Notes: generated from the sequence alone by a model not told the origin. A DNA stretch of 64,000 nt from Candidatus Poseidoniaceae archaeon (GCA_938084675.1 CALKGM010000009.1:1-64000); one strand, 5' to 3'. Positions 35,811 through 45,266 are shown, numbered from the stretch's first letter. Numbers and translations: made by a program.

Positions 35811-36395
35811 ATGGCCAAGGCTATCGCAGGTGCAATCTGTCTCTTCCTTCTCCTTGCAATGGTGCCAAATGCAGCAGCCGCCGGCGGGACTGATGGCGAA
35901 GATGCAAATCCAACAGGAGATGTCCCTTTCACCGTGGAAGAACGAACAACGCCCTCACAGGACGGGGCAATATGGAAACTTAGCGTTGCCACTGATGGTG
36001 ATGCTGCAACAAATGGAACGACTCTCGTGCTTACTACTCAAATCTGTCTTAACACCGGCATATGTGACCCACCCATCAACCATGATGTAACTCCCGATGA
36101 AGGCACATACAGCCTGTCATTAACACCTCCAAGCGACCACACCTACGTCAATTGGCGAGTAAAGGCAACATACGCTGATGACTCGACAGATGTATTTCCC
36201 GATGGAGACTGGTACAAGACATGGTCAACCTGCTATTTCACTGGCGGTGAATACGGTGGAATACATGCATCAGGGGATAGTTGTGATGTTCCTTCTGAAG
36301 AAGAGAGTTTCCTTCCCTTCCTCGGAGTGACACTCCTGGCAACAAGTATTGGTGTTGCAGGGCTCGCAATCGCTCGCAGAACAAGAGTAAACTAA
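35811..36395 (+). CDS. Small secreted protein with C-terminal membrane anchor
   Basis: A 194-residue protein of unknown function. The signal peptide (residues 1-24, ending AAAAGG) is followed by a beta-rich domain of about 130 residues with four spaced cysteines (79, 85, 141, 158), which could form disulphides. Residues 164-190 are EESFLPFL, then a hydrophobic helix, then RR. This matches the C-terminus of the cupredoxin at 33055-33564. No family was recognised. It lies 56 nt after the PUA gene and overlaps the stop of the convergent downstream gene. Confidence 0.8.
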   Translation: MAKAIAGAICLFLLLAMVPNAAAAGGTDGEDANPTGDVPFTVEERTTPSQDGAIWKLSVATDGDAATNGTTLVLTTQICLNTGICDPPINHDVTPDEGTYSLSLTPPSDHTYVNWRVKATYADDSTDVFPDGDWYKTWSTCYFTGGEYGGIHASGDSCDVPSEEESFLPFLGVTLLATSIGVAGLAIARRTRVN

Positions 36396-36799
36396 GCACG
36401 GTGATGTTCTACCAGTCGTTCCAAAAAGCGACGATGTTCTTGGGTCCAAGAAGTAAAACGAACGCTGACCTTATCTCGACGTTTACTGAGTACACCGTCA
36501 TGAAAGCCAGGGCAGTGTAGATCACTGGAAACCAAGGGAAGATGGGACCCTTTACAGATTACCACACAACCATCCGATTCAGCTTTCGCTGTTCCAAAGT
36601 CAAAATTGACCTCGTCGCCATCTTGGTCGCACGTCAAACCGCCCGCCCGCATGAATCTCAATAGAGCCCCAAGAATGGCTTGCCCGTCTTCGCCCTTTGC
36701 CGAATCTACGCCTCCATAGGCGGAAAGAAAACTCAATTCAGCCTCGTTTTGCTCCATGAGGTGGTCAAGACCACGGGAATCATCGGAGTTGTCTGCCAT
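36392..36799 (-). CDS. Uncharacterised 135-residue protein
   Basis: A soluble, acidic-to-neutral protein not recognised as any family. It has no signal peptide or membrane segment. Four Cys residues and several His are spread through the middle (CDQDGD, CVVICKGSH, HCPGF), but without a CxxC pair. The end is basic and helical (WTQEHRRFLERLVEHHRA). ATG at 36799 lies 9 nt after the stop of the SAP-domain membrane protein, so the two are probably co-transcribed and may be functionally linked. Confidence 0.7.
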   Translation of the reverse strand: MADNSDDSRGLDHLMEQNEAELSFLSAYGGVDSAKGEDGQAILGALLRFMRAGGLTCDQDGDEVNFDFGTAKAESDGCVVICKGSHLPLVSSDLHCPGFHDGVLSKRRDKVSVRFTSWTQEHRRFLERLVEHHRA

Positions 36800-36808
36800 A
36801 AAACCACA

Positions 36809-39013
36809 TCACGTCACTGATTTCAAGTGAGTCCAACCAACAACACGTCCATCGCTTGCATCTGCGACCAAAGAGAATTGATTGGTCCATCCGCCGGAAT
36901 CCCACTTTCGCTGGACATCTACCGTTGAGGCCCCACTCACCGAGTCAAACAACTCGGTGATATCGATTCCAAATCCAGAACCAGGTACGACTACCAAATA
37001 TCCCATTCGTGTTTCATCGTGCAACGAGCCACTTGAGGTAAACAAAGCCTCTGCACCTTGGAATGCTGGGAATCGTTGCTGACTCATGAGCCTTGCTTCA
37101 ACCGCTTCAAGTGAAAGAACTTCAGGGATGGATTCACGGTTGTGCGTGATGGAATCATCAAACGTTCCTTTTGCGATGTATTCACATTCAAGATTATCGT
37201 TCACTCCTTCTACCGAATAGAGCAACCACCCTGCGGTGTTATCGGTTGCCACCCACGAAATATTCCATTCTGTTGCAGTTCCGTTTGGTTCGTCAATGGC
37301 TCGCCACACGTAGCCATCGTTATTGAGAGCCGAGTTTGCCCCACTTGCAATACTGCCAAGGTCAGAGATGCAAGAGATTGCCGAGTCAAGTGGATGGGGG
37401 CGATGTGTGCTGTTGTCAGGCATGTGCAAACCATCGACGCCCCAATCGATCAAATCGTCGTCATCTGGATTCAATTCGTTAGCCTGTGGGCGATTATCAT
37501 AGGAGCGACCCAATTCCAGTGCTTTCACACCGCGCTGGAGATATGTGCGCTCAAAGGTGTGATGAAGTTCAAGTTCCCCTTCCGGAAGTACTGCATCAAC
37601 ACCCCGTTGCTGCCAACCTGAGCAACTGGCTTGATTGGATTCACTGCTACTGATGGCCACATCAACACTCTGTTTGACAGCCCAAGGGCTCACGCCATCA
37701 AGCCACAGATTCATTGTTGCATAACCTAAGCAAAGGTCTCGGACATCTTGCTGAGTTGCCGTGACCTTCCACATGTTCGTTGAACCGATTTTTTCGGTAC
37801 CAATTACACGCCACTCCCAGCCAGAACTCGTCCCAATAGCGTCTTTTGTGATGTATTCGTTTCCAAAGAAACTGGAAAGTTCTACAGGTTGGAGAATGAG
37901 ACCAAGGCCAGGAGATAAGAGGTCAAGACTTCCAAGAAGGCCTCCGATTCCGTGACTCATCGCTGTACCTTGGTATTCTCCATCAAGAGAGGCTGAAAAA
38001 TCAAGTTGAGTGCCAAGATTGACCTCTTCACGAAGTTCAGTCCAGCGCGTCACGGTTAGCATTCCATTGCCATCCCCTCCAAGCGAGGTACTGCTGCATG
38101 CATCCGAGCCAGGAATTGAACTTCTGACATGTCGGAAAATCTCAAACTTCCCAGCCCCGGTGAAATCCATAGTATTGGTGCTTTCAACCGCAAGCCAGTC
38201 CATTCCTTGTCCACCCTTCGCCTTAACGGCGCCGAGACGGTCCAAGGTGCCTTGATTAGATAATTCCGAGGCTTGTCCGTCGGTAATTTCAGCCTCTCCA
38301 TTACCCTCAAACATCATTCTAATCTTACAAATATCATCTTCTGTTTCAATACGGTCTGTGATGAGTTCCACGAATTCCTCTGTGGCCATAAAACTCCCAT
38401 CAAGAACTGCGTAACGCATTTCATCACCGTACCGCAACGAGTCTGCCGTGAACGGTTCAAGTTGATTGTTGATGTAATACCAACCACCCGCTCCAAGAAT
38501 AATTACGGTAAGAAGGACCGCAGCGACTTGAGGCTTCTGAATCATCTCAACTAAAGTCGTAGGTGATTCGCTACGTGCCGAGCTTGTTGAAGGTGAACCT
38601 TCTGCTTCAGTCACTGGTTCCAAAGAAGTGTGTTCATCCTCGGGAATTTCGACCAAATCAGCGTCCAAAATTTCTGCTTCAAGGACATCGTCATCTTCAG
38701 CACCTCCGGAGATGGCGGATGCGACATCTTCTGGCTCATCGTCCGATAATGCAGGAGTAAGTGTTTCTTCATCCTCAAGCGAAAACATGACCGGCTCTTC
38801 ATCTTCAACCGGGTCGGAACCCTCATCCGACGATGAGTGGAAGGTCGCCGTTTCTTCATCAAATACCTCAACGCCGAGGGTTTCTTTGTCAACTCCTGCA
38901 TCGAGCAGCCGCTCAAGCAACTCTGATTTTTTCCCGCTTGCAGAAAGGTCGTTGAGAATACACAAGGCCTTGAGTTTGGCAACCGTTAAGGTAGTGGTTG
39001 CTGCCTCGCCCAT
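36809..39013 (-). CDS. SAP-domain single-pass membrane protein with large ectodomain
   Basis: A 734-residue protein. Residues about 8-42 (LTVAKLKALCILNDLSASGK then KSELLERLL) match the SAP motif, a helix-extended loop-helix known for DNA binding. Residues 43-150 are strongly acidic. A single membrane helix follows at about 158-180 (VAAVLLTVIILGAGGWYYI), then about 550 extracytoplasmic residues with paired cysteines and sequons. The predicted topology places the SAP domain in the cytoplasm and the large domain outside. No enzymatic motif was seen outside. A second SAP-membrane protein lies 2.5 kb away (41489-42238). Confidence 0.8.
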   Translation of the reverse strand: MGEAATTTLTVAKLKALCILNDLSASGKKSELLERLLDAGVDKETLGVEVFDEETATFHSSSDEGSDPVEDEEPVMFSLEDEETLTPALSDDEPEDVASAISGGAEDDDVLEAEILDADLVEIPEDEHTSLEPVTEAEGSPSTSSARSESPTTLVEMIQKPQVAAVLLTVIILGAGGWYYINNQLEPFTADSLRYGDEMRYAVLDGSFMATEEFVELITDRIETEDDICKIRMMFEGNGEAEITDGQASELSNQGTLDRLGAVKAKGGQGMDWLAVESTNTMDFTGAGKFEIFRHVRSSIPGSDACSSTSLGGDGNGMLTVTRWTELREEVNLGTQLDFSASLDGEYQGTAMSHGIGGLLGSLDLLSPGLGLILQPVELSSFFGNEYITKDAIGTSSGWEWRVIGTEKIGSTNMWKVTATQQDVRDLCLGYATMNLWLDGVSPWAVKQSVDVAISSSESNQASCSGWQQRGVDAVLPEGELELHHTFERTYLQRGVKALELGRSYDNRPQANELNPDDDDLIDWGVDGLHMPDNSTHRPHPLDSAISCISDLGSIASGANSALNNDGYVWRAIDEPNGTATEWNISWVATDNTAGWLLYSVEGVNDNLECEYIAKGTFDDSITHNRESIPEVLSLEAVEARLMSQQRFPAFQGAEALFTSSGSLHDETRMGYLVVVPGSGFGIDITELFDSVSGASTVDVQRKWDSGGWTNQFSLVADASDGRVVGWTHLKSVT

Positions 39014-39108
39014 AGGTTTCCCTCACTCTTCCGTAGGCATCTTCCCTTTCAAGGATGATGCTCATTTGTTGCTTTGATGCATCATTAATCAAGGGAATTA
39101 ACTTCAAT

Positions 39109-40122
39109 TCATTCCTCGTGTGGATGGTATGTGCCGTCCTCGTTTTGAACATATACGGTCTGCTCGTAACTTCCATCCGGCATTTGTTTGAAGAAAAATC
39201 CATTTTCTGCGGGAATAAATTGCCCTTCCATCGAACCGGCATCGGACGCTGAATCCACATTTGATTCGGAGGATAGAGGAGAAGCTGGGCCTGCTCCGGG
39301 TGGGCCGCTCGGGCCTGCGCCGGGTGGGCCGCTTGGGCCTGCTCCGGGTGGGCCGCTCGGGCCAGGAGAAGGTGGGCCAGTTGGGCCTGCTGCTGCCAGA
39401 ACTTTGCTTTCTGTGCTTTCGTTTTCGCCCTCTAGAATTGCTCGCAGTGCTTTACCGTGCTTTTGAGCGCCTACAAAAGCGAACCCGGAAAGAAGCAAAC
39501 AAAGGAGTCCAGGGAATCCGCCTAGGAATTGGTTCGGGTAAAGCTTCCCTGAAACGCTCATTCCGTCGCTTGGTTGGCCAATTTTTACACCTGTTGCATT
39601 GAGATATTCCGCGATAACACAGTAATGGCCAGGATCTACTCGGAATTCAAATTCGTAAACGCCCTCAGGAAGGACCGAAGTTGTCGTTTCTTGGTATTGA
39701 TATTCATGGGTTTCACCGTCTTTTGCTATGGTGGTAAACTCTCCCAAGTTGCTTTGGCAGTCCTTCTGCTCAAGGACATAAACACCAATATTGACATTGG
39801 CTTCCGAAGGTGGTTTTGATGCTGTAACTTCAATGTTCATTGGAACATCAAAGATGTCTTCGCCGTCGATTGGAAGTCCCCATACAAGGCCGATATCTTT
39901 CTCTGCTGAGGTCGTGAACCCGTCATAATCTGCGGCAAATGGCATTGGAAACAGTGCAAAGCCAAAGAGAATTGCTGCGATGCCGAGATACATGAAAACG
40001 TTCCATCGTGCTTGCTTTAGCCGCCCTTTTCGTTCGTCCATGCTCATTTCTTCGAGCAGTTCATCTTGGTCGTCATCCACCGCTAAAGCACCGGCTGCAT
40101 CCAGTTCCTCGTCATCGGACAT
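39109..40122 (-). CDS. Membrane protein with collagen-like Gly-Pro repeat
   Basis: A 337-residue protein. The N-terminal 45 residues are acidic, a first membrane helix follows at about 47-67 (FMYLGIAAILFGFALFPM), then an extracytoplasmic domain of about 130 residues with two cysteines, and a second helix near 200-220 (GGFPGLLCLLLSGFAFVGA). Then comes a Gly/Pro-rich stretch built of GPSGPPGA units and a short C-terminal segment ending HPHEE. ATG at 40122 has GGAAGGG upstream; a longer frame to 40164 exists. It is divergent from the RimK-like ligase (100 bp apart) and upstream of the SAP-domain gene. No function was recognised. Confidence 0.8.
   Translation of the reverse strand: MSDDEELDAAGALAVDDDQDELLEEMSMDERKGRLKQARWNVFMYLGIAAILFGFALFPMPFAADYDGFTTSAEKDIGLVWGLPIDGEDIFDVPMNIEVTASKPPSEANVNIGVYVLEQKDCQSNLGEFTTIAKDGETHEYQYQETTTSVLPEGVYEFEFRVDPGHYCVIAEYLNATGVKIGQPSDGMSVSGKLYPNQFLGGFPGLLCLLLSGFAFVGAQKHGKALRAILEGENESTESKVLAAAGPTGPPSPGPSGPPGAGPSGPPGAGPSGPPGAGPASPLSSESNVDSASDAGSMEGQFIPAENGFFFKQMPDGSYEQTVYVQNEDGTYHPHEE
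39287..39363 (-). repeat. 24-bp tandem repeat encoding GPSGPPGA
   Basis: Three nearly identical 24-bp units (39287-39310, 39311-39334, 39335-39358) and a partial fourth encode the collagen-like run. The unit is much richer in GC than its surroundings and differs by single bases between copies, a pattern that arises by replication slippage and may vary in copy number between strains. Confidence 0.85.
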
Positions 40123-40222
40123 GACCCTTCCGATTTCTTCCGAGCACTTGAAAGGCGCGTCCATTCATGGACATATCATGGCGACCGATGGTCATAAAAA
40201 CGAATCGGTTGGCCGTGAGGGC

Positions 40223-41413
40223 ATGGGTCTACGTCTCGCCGTCCTGAGCCGAGGCCCGCGTCTGTACAGCACCAGGCGCATCGTAGAAGAGGCCAGAAAA
40301 CGGAATCTACGAGTCGATGTGTGTGACCCAATGAAGTTCTCAATGATGGTCATGGACGGTAGTGTTGATGTCCTTCACAAAGGAAAACCGTTTTCTTATG
40401 ACGCCATCATTCCTCGGATTGGACACTCCATCACTCAGCACGGCGTCGCCGTGTTAAGACATATTGAACAACTTGGGATGTGGACTGCAAATACCAGCCA
40501 AGGTATTCTTCAAAGCCGAGACAAATTACATGCATCTCAAATTTTAGCTCGCAATCGCATTCCAATTCCCCGAACCGTGTATGTCCGTGACATTTTGGAC
40601 GTAGAACAAGCCATTGAGGCTGTTGGAGGGCTCCCGGTAGTTGTGAAAGTGACGCAAGGGACTCAGGGCGAAGGTGTATTTTTGCGCCATACTGCTTTTG
40701 AAGTTCGTAATCTCGTTCAGGGCCTCCTCCTTACCGGAAAATCGGTTTTGGTTCAAGAATACATTGCTGAATCCCACGGAAAGGACATCCGTGCCTTGGT
40801 GGTTGGTGACCGAGTTGTGGCGTGTATGCGCCGAAGAGCGCGGGGGAGAGAATTCCGAAGCAACTTCCATCTCAATGGAACGGTGGAGAATGTTGAGCTG
40901 CCAGAGGGTTATGCTGAAGCGGCTTGCCGTGCTGCTCGCGTACTAGGATTGAATATCGCTGGAGTGGATTTACTTGAAGGAAATCATGGACCGCTGGTGC
41001 TTGAAGTAAACTCATCCCCGGGACTTGAAGGTATTGAGAAAGCCAGTGGCGTCAATGTAGCGGGGGCAATCATTGATTACATTATGGAAGATACTGCTTT
41101 TGGAGAAGTAGACCTTGATCAGTTGTTGAGAACCGTCCCCGGTTCCGGCGTCCTCTCACTTCAGTTGAGAAACCATCCCAAAATGGTCGGAAAGCGACTT
41201 CACGAGGTTTTTGCATCCATCCCAGTATTCGCACTATCTCGGGGCGACCGTTTGGTGTGGAATCCCGATTCAGAGTTGCAACTTCGTTATGATGATGTAT
41301 TGGTGTGTTACGGTGAACTTACCGAACTGCGTTCATCCCTTCGACAAGCGATGCTAGGCGTTCCTAGGGAAGCATTGATGTTTGACGATAGCGTGACTCA
41401 AAGTGAAGGTTGA
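40223..41413 (+). CDS. rimK: RimK-like ATP-grasp ligase with TrkA-C-like C-terminal domain
   Basis: A 396-residue protein. The first 290 or so residues follow RimK: LAVLSRGPRLYSTRRIVEEA, the ATP-grasp lysine region LPVVVKVTQGTQGEGVFL, VLVQEYIAESHGKDIRALVVG, and the metal-binding Glu/Asn of GPLVLEVNSSPGLEGIE. RimK-type enzymes add glutamate to a protein C-terminus or make peptide-like bonds. The final 85 residues (VLSLQLRNHPKMVGKRLHEV, a NPDSE turn, then DDVLVCYGELTELRSSL) resemble a TrkA-C/RCK-C ligand-binding domain, which is not part of standard RimK. ATG at 40223 has GTGAGGG upstream; an earlier ATG at 40178 is possible. It is divergent from the collagen-like protein gene. Confidence 0.87.
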   Translation: MGLRLAVLSRGPRLYSTRRIVEEARKRNLRVDVCDPMKFSMMVMDGSVDVLHKGKPFSYDAIIPRIGHSITQHGVAVLRHIEQLGMWTANTSQGILQSRDKLHASQILARNRIPIPRTVYVRDILDVEQAIEAVGGLPVVVKVTQGTQGEGVFLRHTAFEVRNLVQGLLLTGKSVLVQEYIAESHGKDIRALVVGDRVVACMRRRARGREFRSNFHLNGTVENVELPEGYAEAACRAARVLGLNIAGVDLLEGNHGPLVLEVNSSPGLEGIEKASGVNVAGAIIDYIMEDTAFGEVDLDQLLRTVPGSGVLSLQLRNHPKMVGKRLHEVFASIPVFALSRGDRLVWNPDSELQLRYDDVLVCYGELTELRSSLRQAMLGVPREALMFDDSVTQSEG

Positions 41414-41433
41414 ACGTTAAATCTGGATTCCAA

Positions 41434-41450
41434 CATTTTAGAAAAATGTA
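41434..41450 (+). terminator. Hairpin after the RimK-like gene
   Basis: ACATTTT-AGA-AAAATGT is a perfect 7-bp stem with a 3-nt loop, 20 nt past the stop. It is AT-rich and without a following T run, so it is a weak terminator candidate or a processing signal. Confidence 0.35.
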
Positions 41451-41488
41451 GGAAGAACGATTAAATGGGCAAAATGTTAGCATGATTC

Positions 41489-42238
41489 ATGGACTACGAG
41501 TCACTCACCCTTCTTGATTTGAAGAAACTCTGCAAGCAAAGGGGCCTCAAGATATCCGGAAGTAAAGACGATGTCGTCATTCGGTTGATGGAGGCTGATG
41601 AACTTCAAAGCGGAGTACCTCAGCCTATCGTCTACCAGCAAGGGGGTATGGCTGGACCCATTCCATCCGTGCAACAAATCGTTATGCCTCCAAAAAACAG
41701 CATGTATGAAACACTTGGAACGTTCATTATCCTCTACGCTTTGGTTCGGATTGGTTGGTCAATGCTGTGGACCCTCAACAACGACCAAATGATCGGGTGG
41801 TTACTATCTCCCGTCGGCTTTCTAATAGGCATGGGATTTCTCGTTGGGGGAGCACTGATCTATCAAGAATACAAAAATGGTATTTATCTTACAATGGGTG
41901 TATTGGTCCTATCAGGATTCCTTAGCATTGCGTTCCACGCTGAAACTATGTCCGAGATGAATCCAGTCACGCTGGTTTGGGGTGATACTGCAATGTTCAT
42001 GACGTCAATCATGTGCTCCTTCTCCTGCCTCGCTATTGTAGGACTTCCGCTCCTATTAGGAGATGGAAACATGAAGCCTGGATGGCCTCCTTCACTTCAA
42101 CGAATTTTTGATGCAACTGGCGGTGGAAACAAGAAGAAACAGGTTTCATGTGGCAGTTGCGGTGAAATACTCAATGTTCCCAAGGACTATTCCGGAACCA
42201 TCCAGTGTCCTGCATGTAAATCCAACATGAAGGTTTGA
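41489..42238 (+). CDS. SAP-domain multi-pass membrane protein with C-terminal zinc ribbon
   Basis: A 249-residue protein. Residues about 5-38 (LTLLDLKKLCKQRGLKISGS then KDDVVIRLMEAD) match the SAP motif. Four membrane helices follow between about residues 72 and 195. The C-terminus has a zinc ribbon with CGSCGE and CPACKS knuckles separated by about 15 residues. Both soluble ends would be cytoplasmic with an even number of helices, so a DNA- or RNA-binding and a zinc module face the nucleoid side. Function is unknown. It is convergent with the Lhr helicase gene (stops one base apart). Confidence 0.82.
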   Translation: MDYESLTLLDLKKLCKQRGLKISGSKDDVVIRLMEADELQSGVPQPIVYQQGGMAGPIPSVQQIVMPPKNSMYETLGTFIILYALVRIGWSMLWTLNNDQMIGWLLSPVGFLIGMGFLVGGALIYQEYKNGIYLTMGVLVLSGFLSIAFHAETMSEMNPVTLVWGDTAMFMTSIMCSFSCLAIVGLPLLLGDGNMKPGWPPSLQRIFDATGGGNKKKQVSCGSCGEILNVPKDYSGTIQCPACKSNMKV

Positions 42239-42239
42239 T

Positions 42240-45200
42240 TCATCCCCAGAACCGACGCGTTCTGGCGTACTCAACCTCTGCTCGGTGAATGGCTTCAAGC
42301 AATCCCTCTTCATCGCCTTGAGGTACTTTGACAAGAAGGCGAATCGCAGTTGCTTCGCCAATTCCCCGACCCATAAGGCAAAGAATAGCTTCTAGGCCCC
42401 GGTTAGCAACAATACTCGCGTTTTTCATCATCCGGTCCTGTTCTTTTTGGTCCTCAGAAGCCACCCATTTCTCAAGCATTGGCTGTAACCCTTCTCGGGC
42501 ACATGCAAGCATTTTTCCTTTGCATTTAAGACATGTATCCGCCTTATCTAACGAGGAGTAACGAGCAATACGGAATCGCCGAGTGGCGTGGCATTTCAAG
42601 CAACAGAGCACCGCCCTCTCATTGGTCAAACGTAATTTCAGCCGTTCGCGTAGAGCAGCATTGTCCCAATTTGGGAGCAACATATCGTCTTGGGTTCGAT
42701 TCGATAGACCCAGCGGCCCAGTTGCAGTGATATGCAATTCCAACAGTCCGGATTGAATCCCCTGCATTACGTCACTTGCCCCCCGAACATCCATACGCTC
42801 ATGGAAGAGTTTGGAAAGAACTTCTTCCATGACTACAGTACCCCGGTATTTCCTTAGTAGTGCTTGAAGATTGATTCGTCGAGGATCTACTCCATGGCGA
42901 AGAATTCCGAATGTCTTTGCTACCTGTGCGAAGCGCCAACGAACCTGCCTTGAATTGGGAACGGTAATGCTCAGTAACTGTTCAATGGCGTCCGGTGGCG
43001 TTTCTGTGAGCCAAGAAACGATATCTTCTGGACGAACACCGCTGGTTTGCAGTGCAATTCGAGTGGGTTCTGCAATGAGTCGCCCCCAATGACCTGATTT
43101 GGTTGAAGCCATGGCTAACAAAAAGTGACCAAGTGCTTCGTTAATCTTAGAGCCTTGACATATATTGATGACCAAAGCATCATCGCGTTCCTCGATGGTG
43201 ATAACTCGGTCAGTTGGAATTTGTTGTGTGGCTTCCATGTGAGATGAGATGACTTCAGCAAGCAGACTCATTCCTTCCGAATCCAACGGATAGTCCCGAA
43301 GCATTCCCTCTTGAGGAGAAATAAGTGAGAGGGGGTCAAATTCAGGAGGTTTTGGGGCAGGTAACAAGCCAAGGTCACTCGCAATCAAGTGACGTAAGTA
43401 ACCAACGTCGCGAGCAACGCCGGCGGGAACGGGTGGCAGTTCACCCAACCATTGAGGGGCTTTTGCGTGGTCGTTCACCGGTGCAACCAACAACTCGGAT
43501 TGCTCTGGGTCAGCATCAACAATCATCCAAGTTCTTCCAGCGATAACGAAGCGTCTAGGAGTTCCATCTTCCTCCTCTCCTGAATCGTTCAAACTCAGTA
43601 CGAAGGCCTCATCCACATTCCCTAGACTTCTGCGAGTAACGGCATCGCGAACACGATAGGAGCGCTTGTCTGGAATCATTGACAAGTGATGGGACACCCA
43701 CTCTCGGGTTCTTCCTGCGGAAGAAAACCAACCGTCTTTGAATCGTTTTGGGACATCAACCGTGCGACGGGTATACAAATCTGGGATTTCTTCATCTGGA
43801 ACGGAATACAGTGGAAGAGCATCAGGCAATGGGTTCTCTGTGTTCTTAGCGGCTTCTTTTGCGACTTCATATATCGCCTTAGGCCAGCGATACCAGGGCA
43901 ATTCTTCTGGCTTTGGAATAAATCGGAGCACCCAACGTTCTGCGAGTACCTGAAGAATCGCTTCAGTATCAGCACGGTTCCAACCCTCAAATTGTGTAGC
44001 GTTGGCTAACATTTCTGTAGCCTCATCAATGGGTACTGCCTTGAAACAATGGGCCATGAGGACCAGTTGATTCGCTGCAATGGTCCGAGGCCGATTACGC
44101 CACTCGACTGGTTCGATTTCTCCAAGCATCGCCCGACGTGCAATAACGGTTGATTCGCTGAGATGATCGGTATCCCACGAAAGAAGATGGCCTCTTCCTA
44201 ATCCGCCGAGTCGGTGGTCTGCACGGCCAACTCGCTGCAACATCCGGTCAACTGATTTGGGAGAATGGAGCTGAACGATACGCCTCACGCTGCCAACATC
44301 AATTCCGAGTTCAAGGCTAGAAGTACAAACCAAGCCTGAAAGCGAACCGTCTCGGAGTTTATCTTCCATTTCTTGGCGCGTTTCTGCCGCCAGGGAACCG
44401 TGATGCACTCCAATGTTCAAATCGGGAGCCATTGCCTGGAGGCGAGTTGACAGGGTTTCTGCTTCGCTTCGGCTGTTGACGAAGACCAAGCATGGTGCTT
44501 CGTTACGTAAAATCGTGCATAATTGACGATAGCAAGCGTGTTGACGAGGACTCAACGTGAGGTCCATGCTACCAATTTCATCCTCTGGTAGAGGAGTGGT
44601 GGATTCCACTGTTAATTTGGTCTCTCTATGACCCATCGCAATGATGGCCTTACCTTTGTGAGGCGAAAGCCATTGGGCGACTTCATCAGGATTCCCCACC
44701 GTTGCAGAGAGGCCTAAGCGTTGCACTGGAGCGCCTGTTAACGCTTCAAGCCGAGCTAATCCAACGCTCAACTGCCATCCTCGTTCGGAGGCTGCTAAAT
44801 CGTGAACCTCATCGACAACAACGGCTTTGACCGTTTTGAGCATGGCCCTCAAATTCTTACCGCTAAACATCAATTGGAAGGTTTCCGGAGTGGTAACCAG
44901 CAGGTGGGGCGGCTTTCGGGTCTGCTTGGTCCGTTGCGATTGCGGAGTATCTCCGTGGCGCACATCAACGTTGAGACCAACCGCTTCTGCAAGTTCTCGT
45001 AACCGCCGGTCAATGTCTCGGTTCAACGCACGAAGTGGTGTAATGTACAGAATGGAAAGAGGCTTCCATTCTTCTCGTAAACATCGGTCAAAAAGAGGCA
45101 AAATTCCAGCCATCGTCTTTCCCGAGCCGGTCGGGGCGATGATGATGCGGTCCTCTCCTTTCGCAAGTTCTGGTAAGACGAGGTTCTGAATGGGTGTTGG

Positions 45201-45266
45201 GTCCCAGCCTTTCTCCTCTAGGGCGGTGACCAAAAGTGGGTGCAGGTTGGAAAATACACGAGACAT
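42240..45266 (-). CDS. lhr: Lhr-like superfamily 2 DNA helicase
   Basis: A 1,008-residue helicase. Motif I is APTGSGKTM near residue 45, motif II VVVDEVHDL (DEVH) near 150, motif III LSATVGNP, and the second RecA domain has CTSSLELGIDVGSV and LQRVGRADHRLGG (motif VI). The long C-terminal half is the Lhr-core winged-helix and beta region; four cysteines near 885-920 (CLKCH and CLKCK) form a zinc knuckle. The end (GRGIGEATAIRLLVKV) looks like a helix-hairpin-helix. Lhr proteins act in repair or recombination. The start at 45266 carries the same GGGGAGAGTATG as S10. Confidence 0.93.
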   Translation of the reverse strand: MSRVFSNLHPLLVTALEEKGWDPTPIQNLVLPELAKGEDRIIIAPTGSGKTMAGILPLFDRCLREEWKPLSILYITPLRALNRDIDRRLRELAEAVGLNVDVRHGDTPQSQRTKQTRKPPHLLVTTPETFQLMFSGKNLRAMLKTVKAVVVDEVHDLAASERGWQLSVGLARLEALTGAPVQRLGLSATVGNPDEVAQWLSPHKGKAIIAMGHRETKLTVESTTPLPEDEIGSMDLTLSPRQHACYRQLCTILRNEAPCLVFVNSRSEAETLSTRLQAMAPDLNIGVHHGSLAAETRQEMEDKLRDGSLSGLVCTSSLELGIDVGSVRRIVQLHSPKSVDRMLQRVGRADHRLGGLGRGHLLSWDTDHLSESTVIARRAMLGEIEPVEWRNRPRTIAANQLVLMAHCFKAVPIDEATEMLANATQFEGWNRADTEAILQVLAERWVLRFIPKPEELPWYRWPKAIYEVAKEAAKNTENPLPDALPLYSVPDEEIPDLYTRRTVDVPKRFKDGWFSSAGRTREWVSHHLSMIPDKRSYRVRDAVTRRSLGNVDEAFVLSLNDSGEEEDGTPRRFVIAGRTWMIVDADPEQSELLVAPVNDHAKAPQWLGELPPVPAGVARDVGYLRHLIASDLGLLPAPKPPEFDPLSLISPQEGMLRDYPLDSEGMSLLAEVISSHMEATQQIPTDRVITIEERDDALVINICQGSKINEALGHFLLAMASTKSGHWGRLIAEPTRIALQTSGVRPEDIVSWLTETPPDAIEQLLSITVPNSRQVRWRFAQVAKTFGILRHGVDPRRINLQALLRKYRGTVVMEEVLSKLFHERMDVRGASDVMQGIQSGLLELHITATGPLGLSNRTQDDMLLPNWDNAALRERLKLRLTNERAVLCCLKCHATRRFRIARYSSLDKADTCLKCKGKMLACAREGLQPMLEKWVASEDQKEQDRMMKNASIVANRGLEAILCLMGRGIGEATAIRLLVKVPQGDEEGLLEAIHRAEVEYARTRRFWG

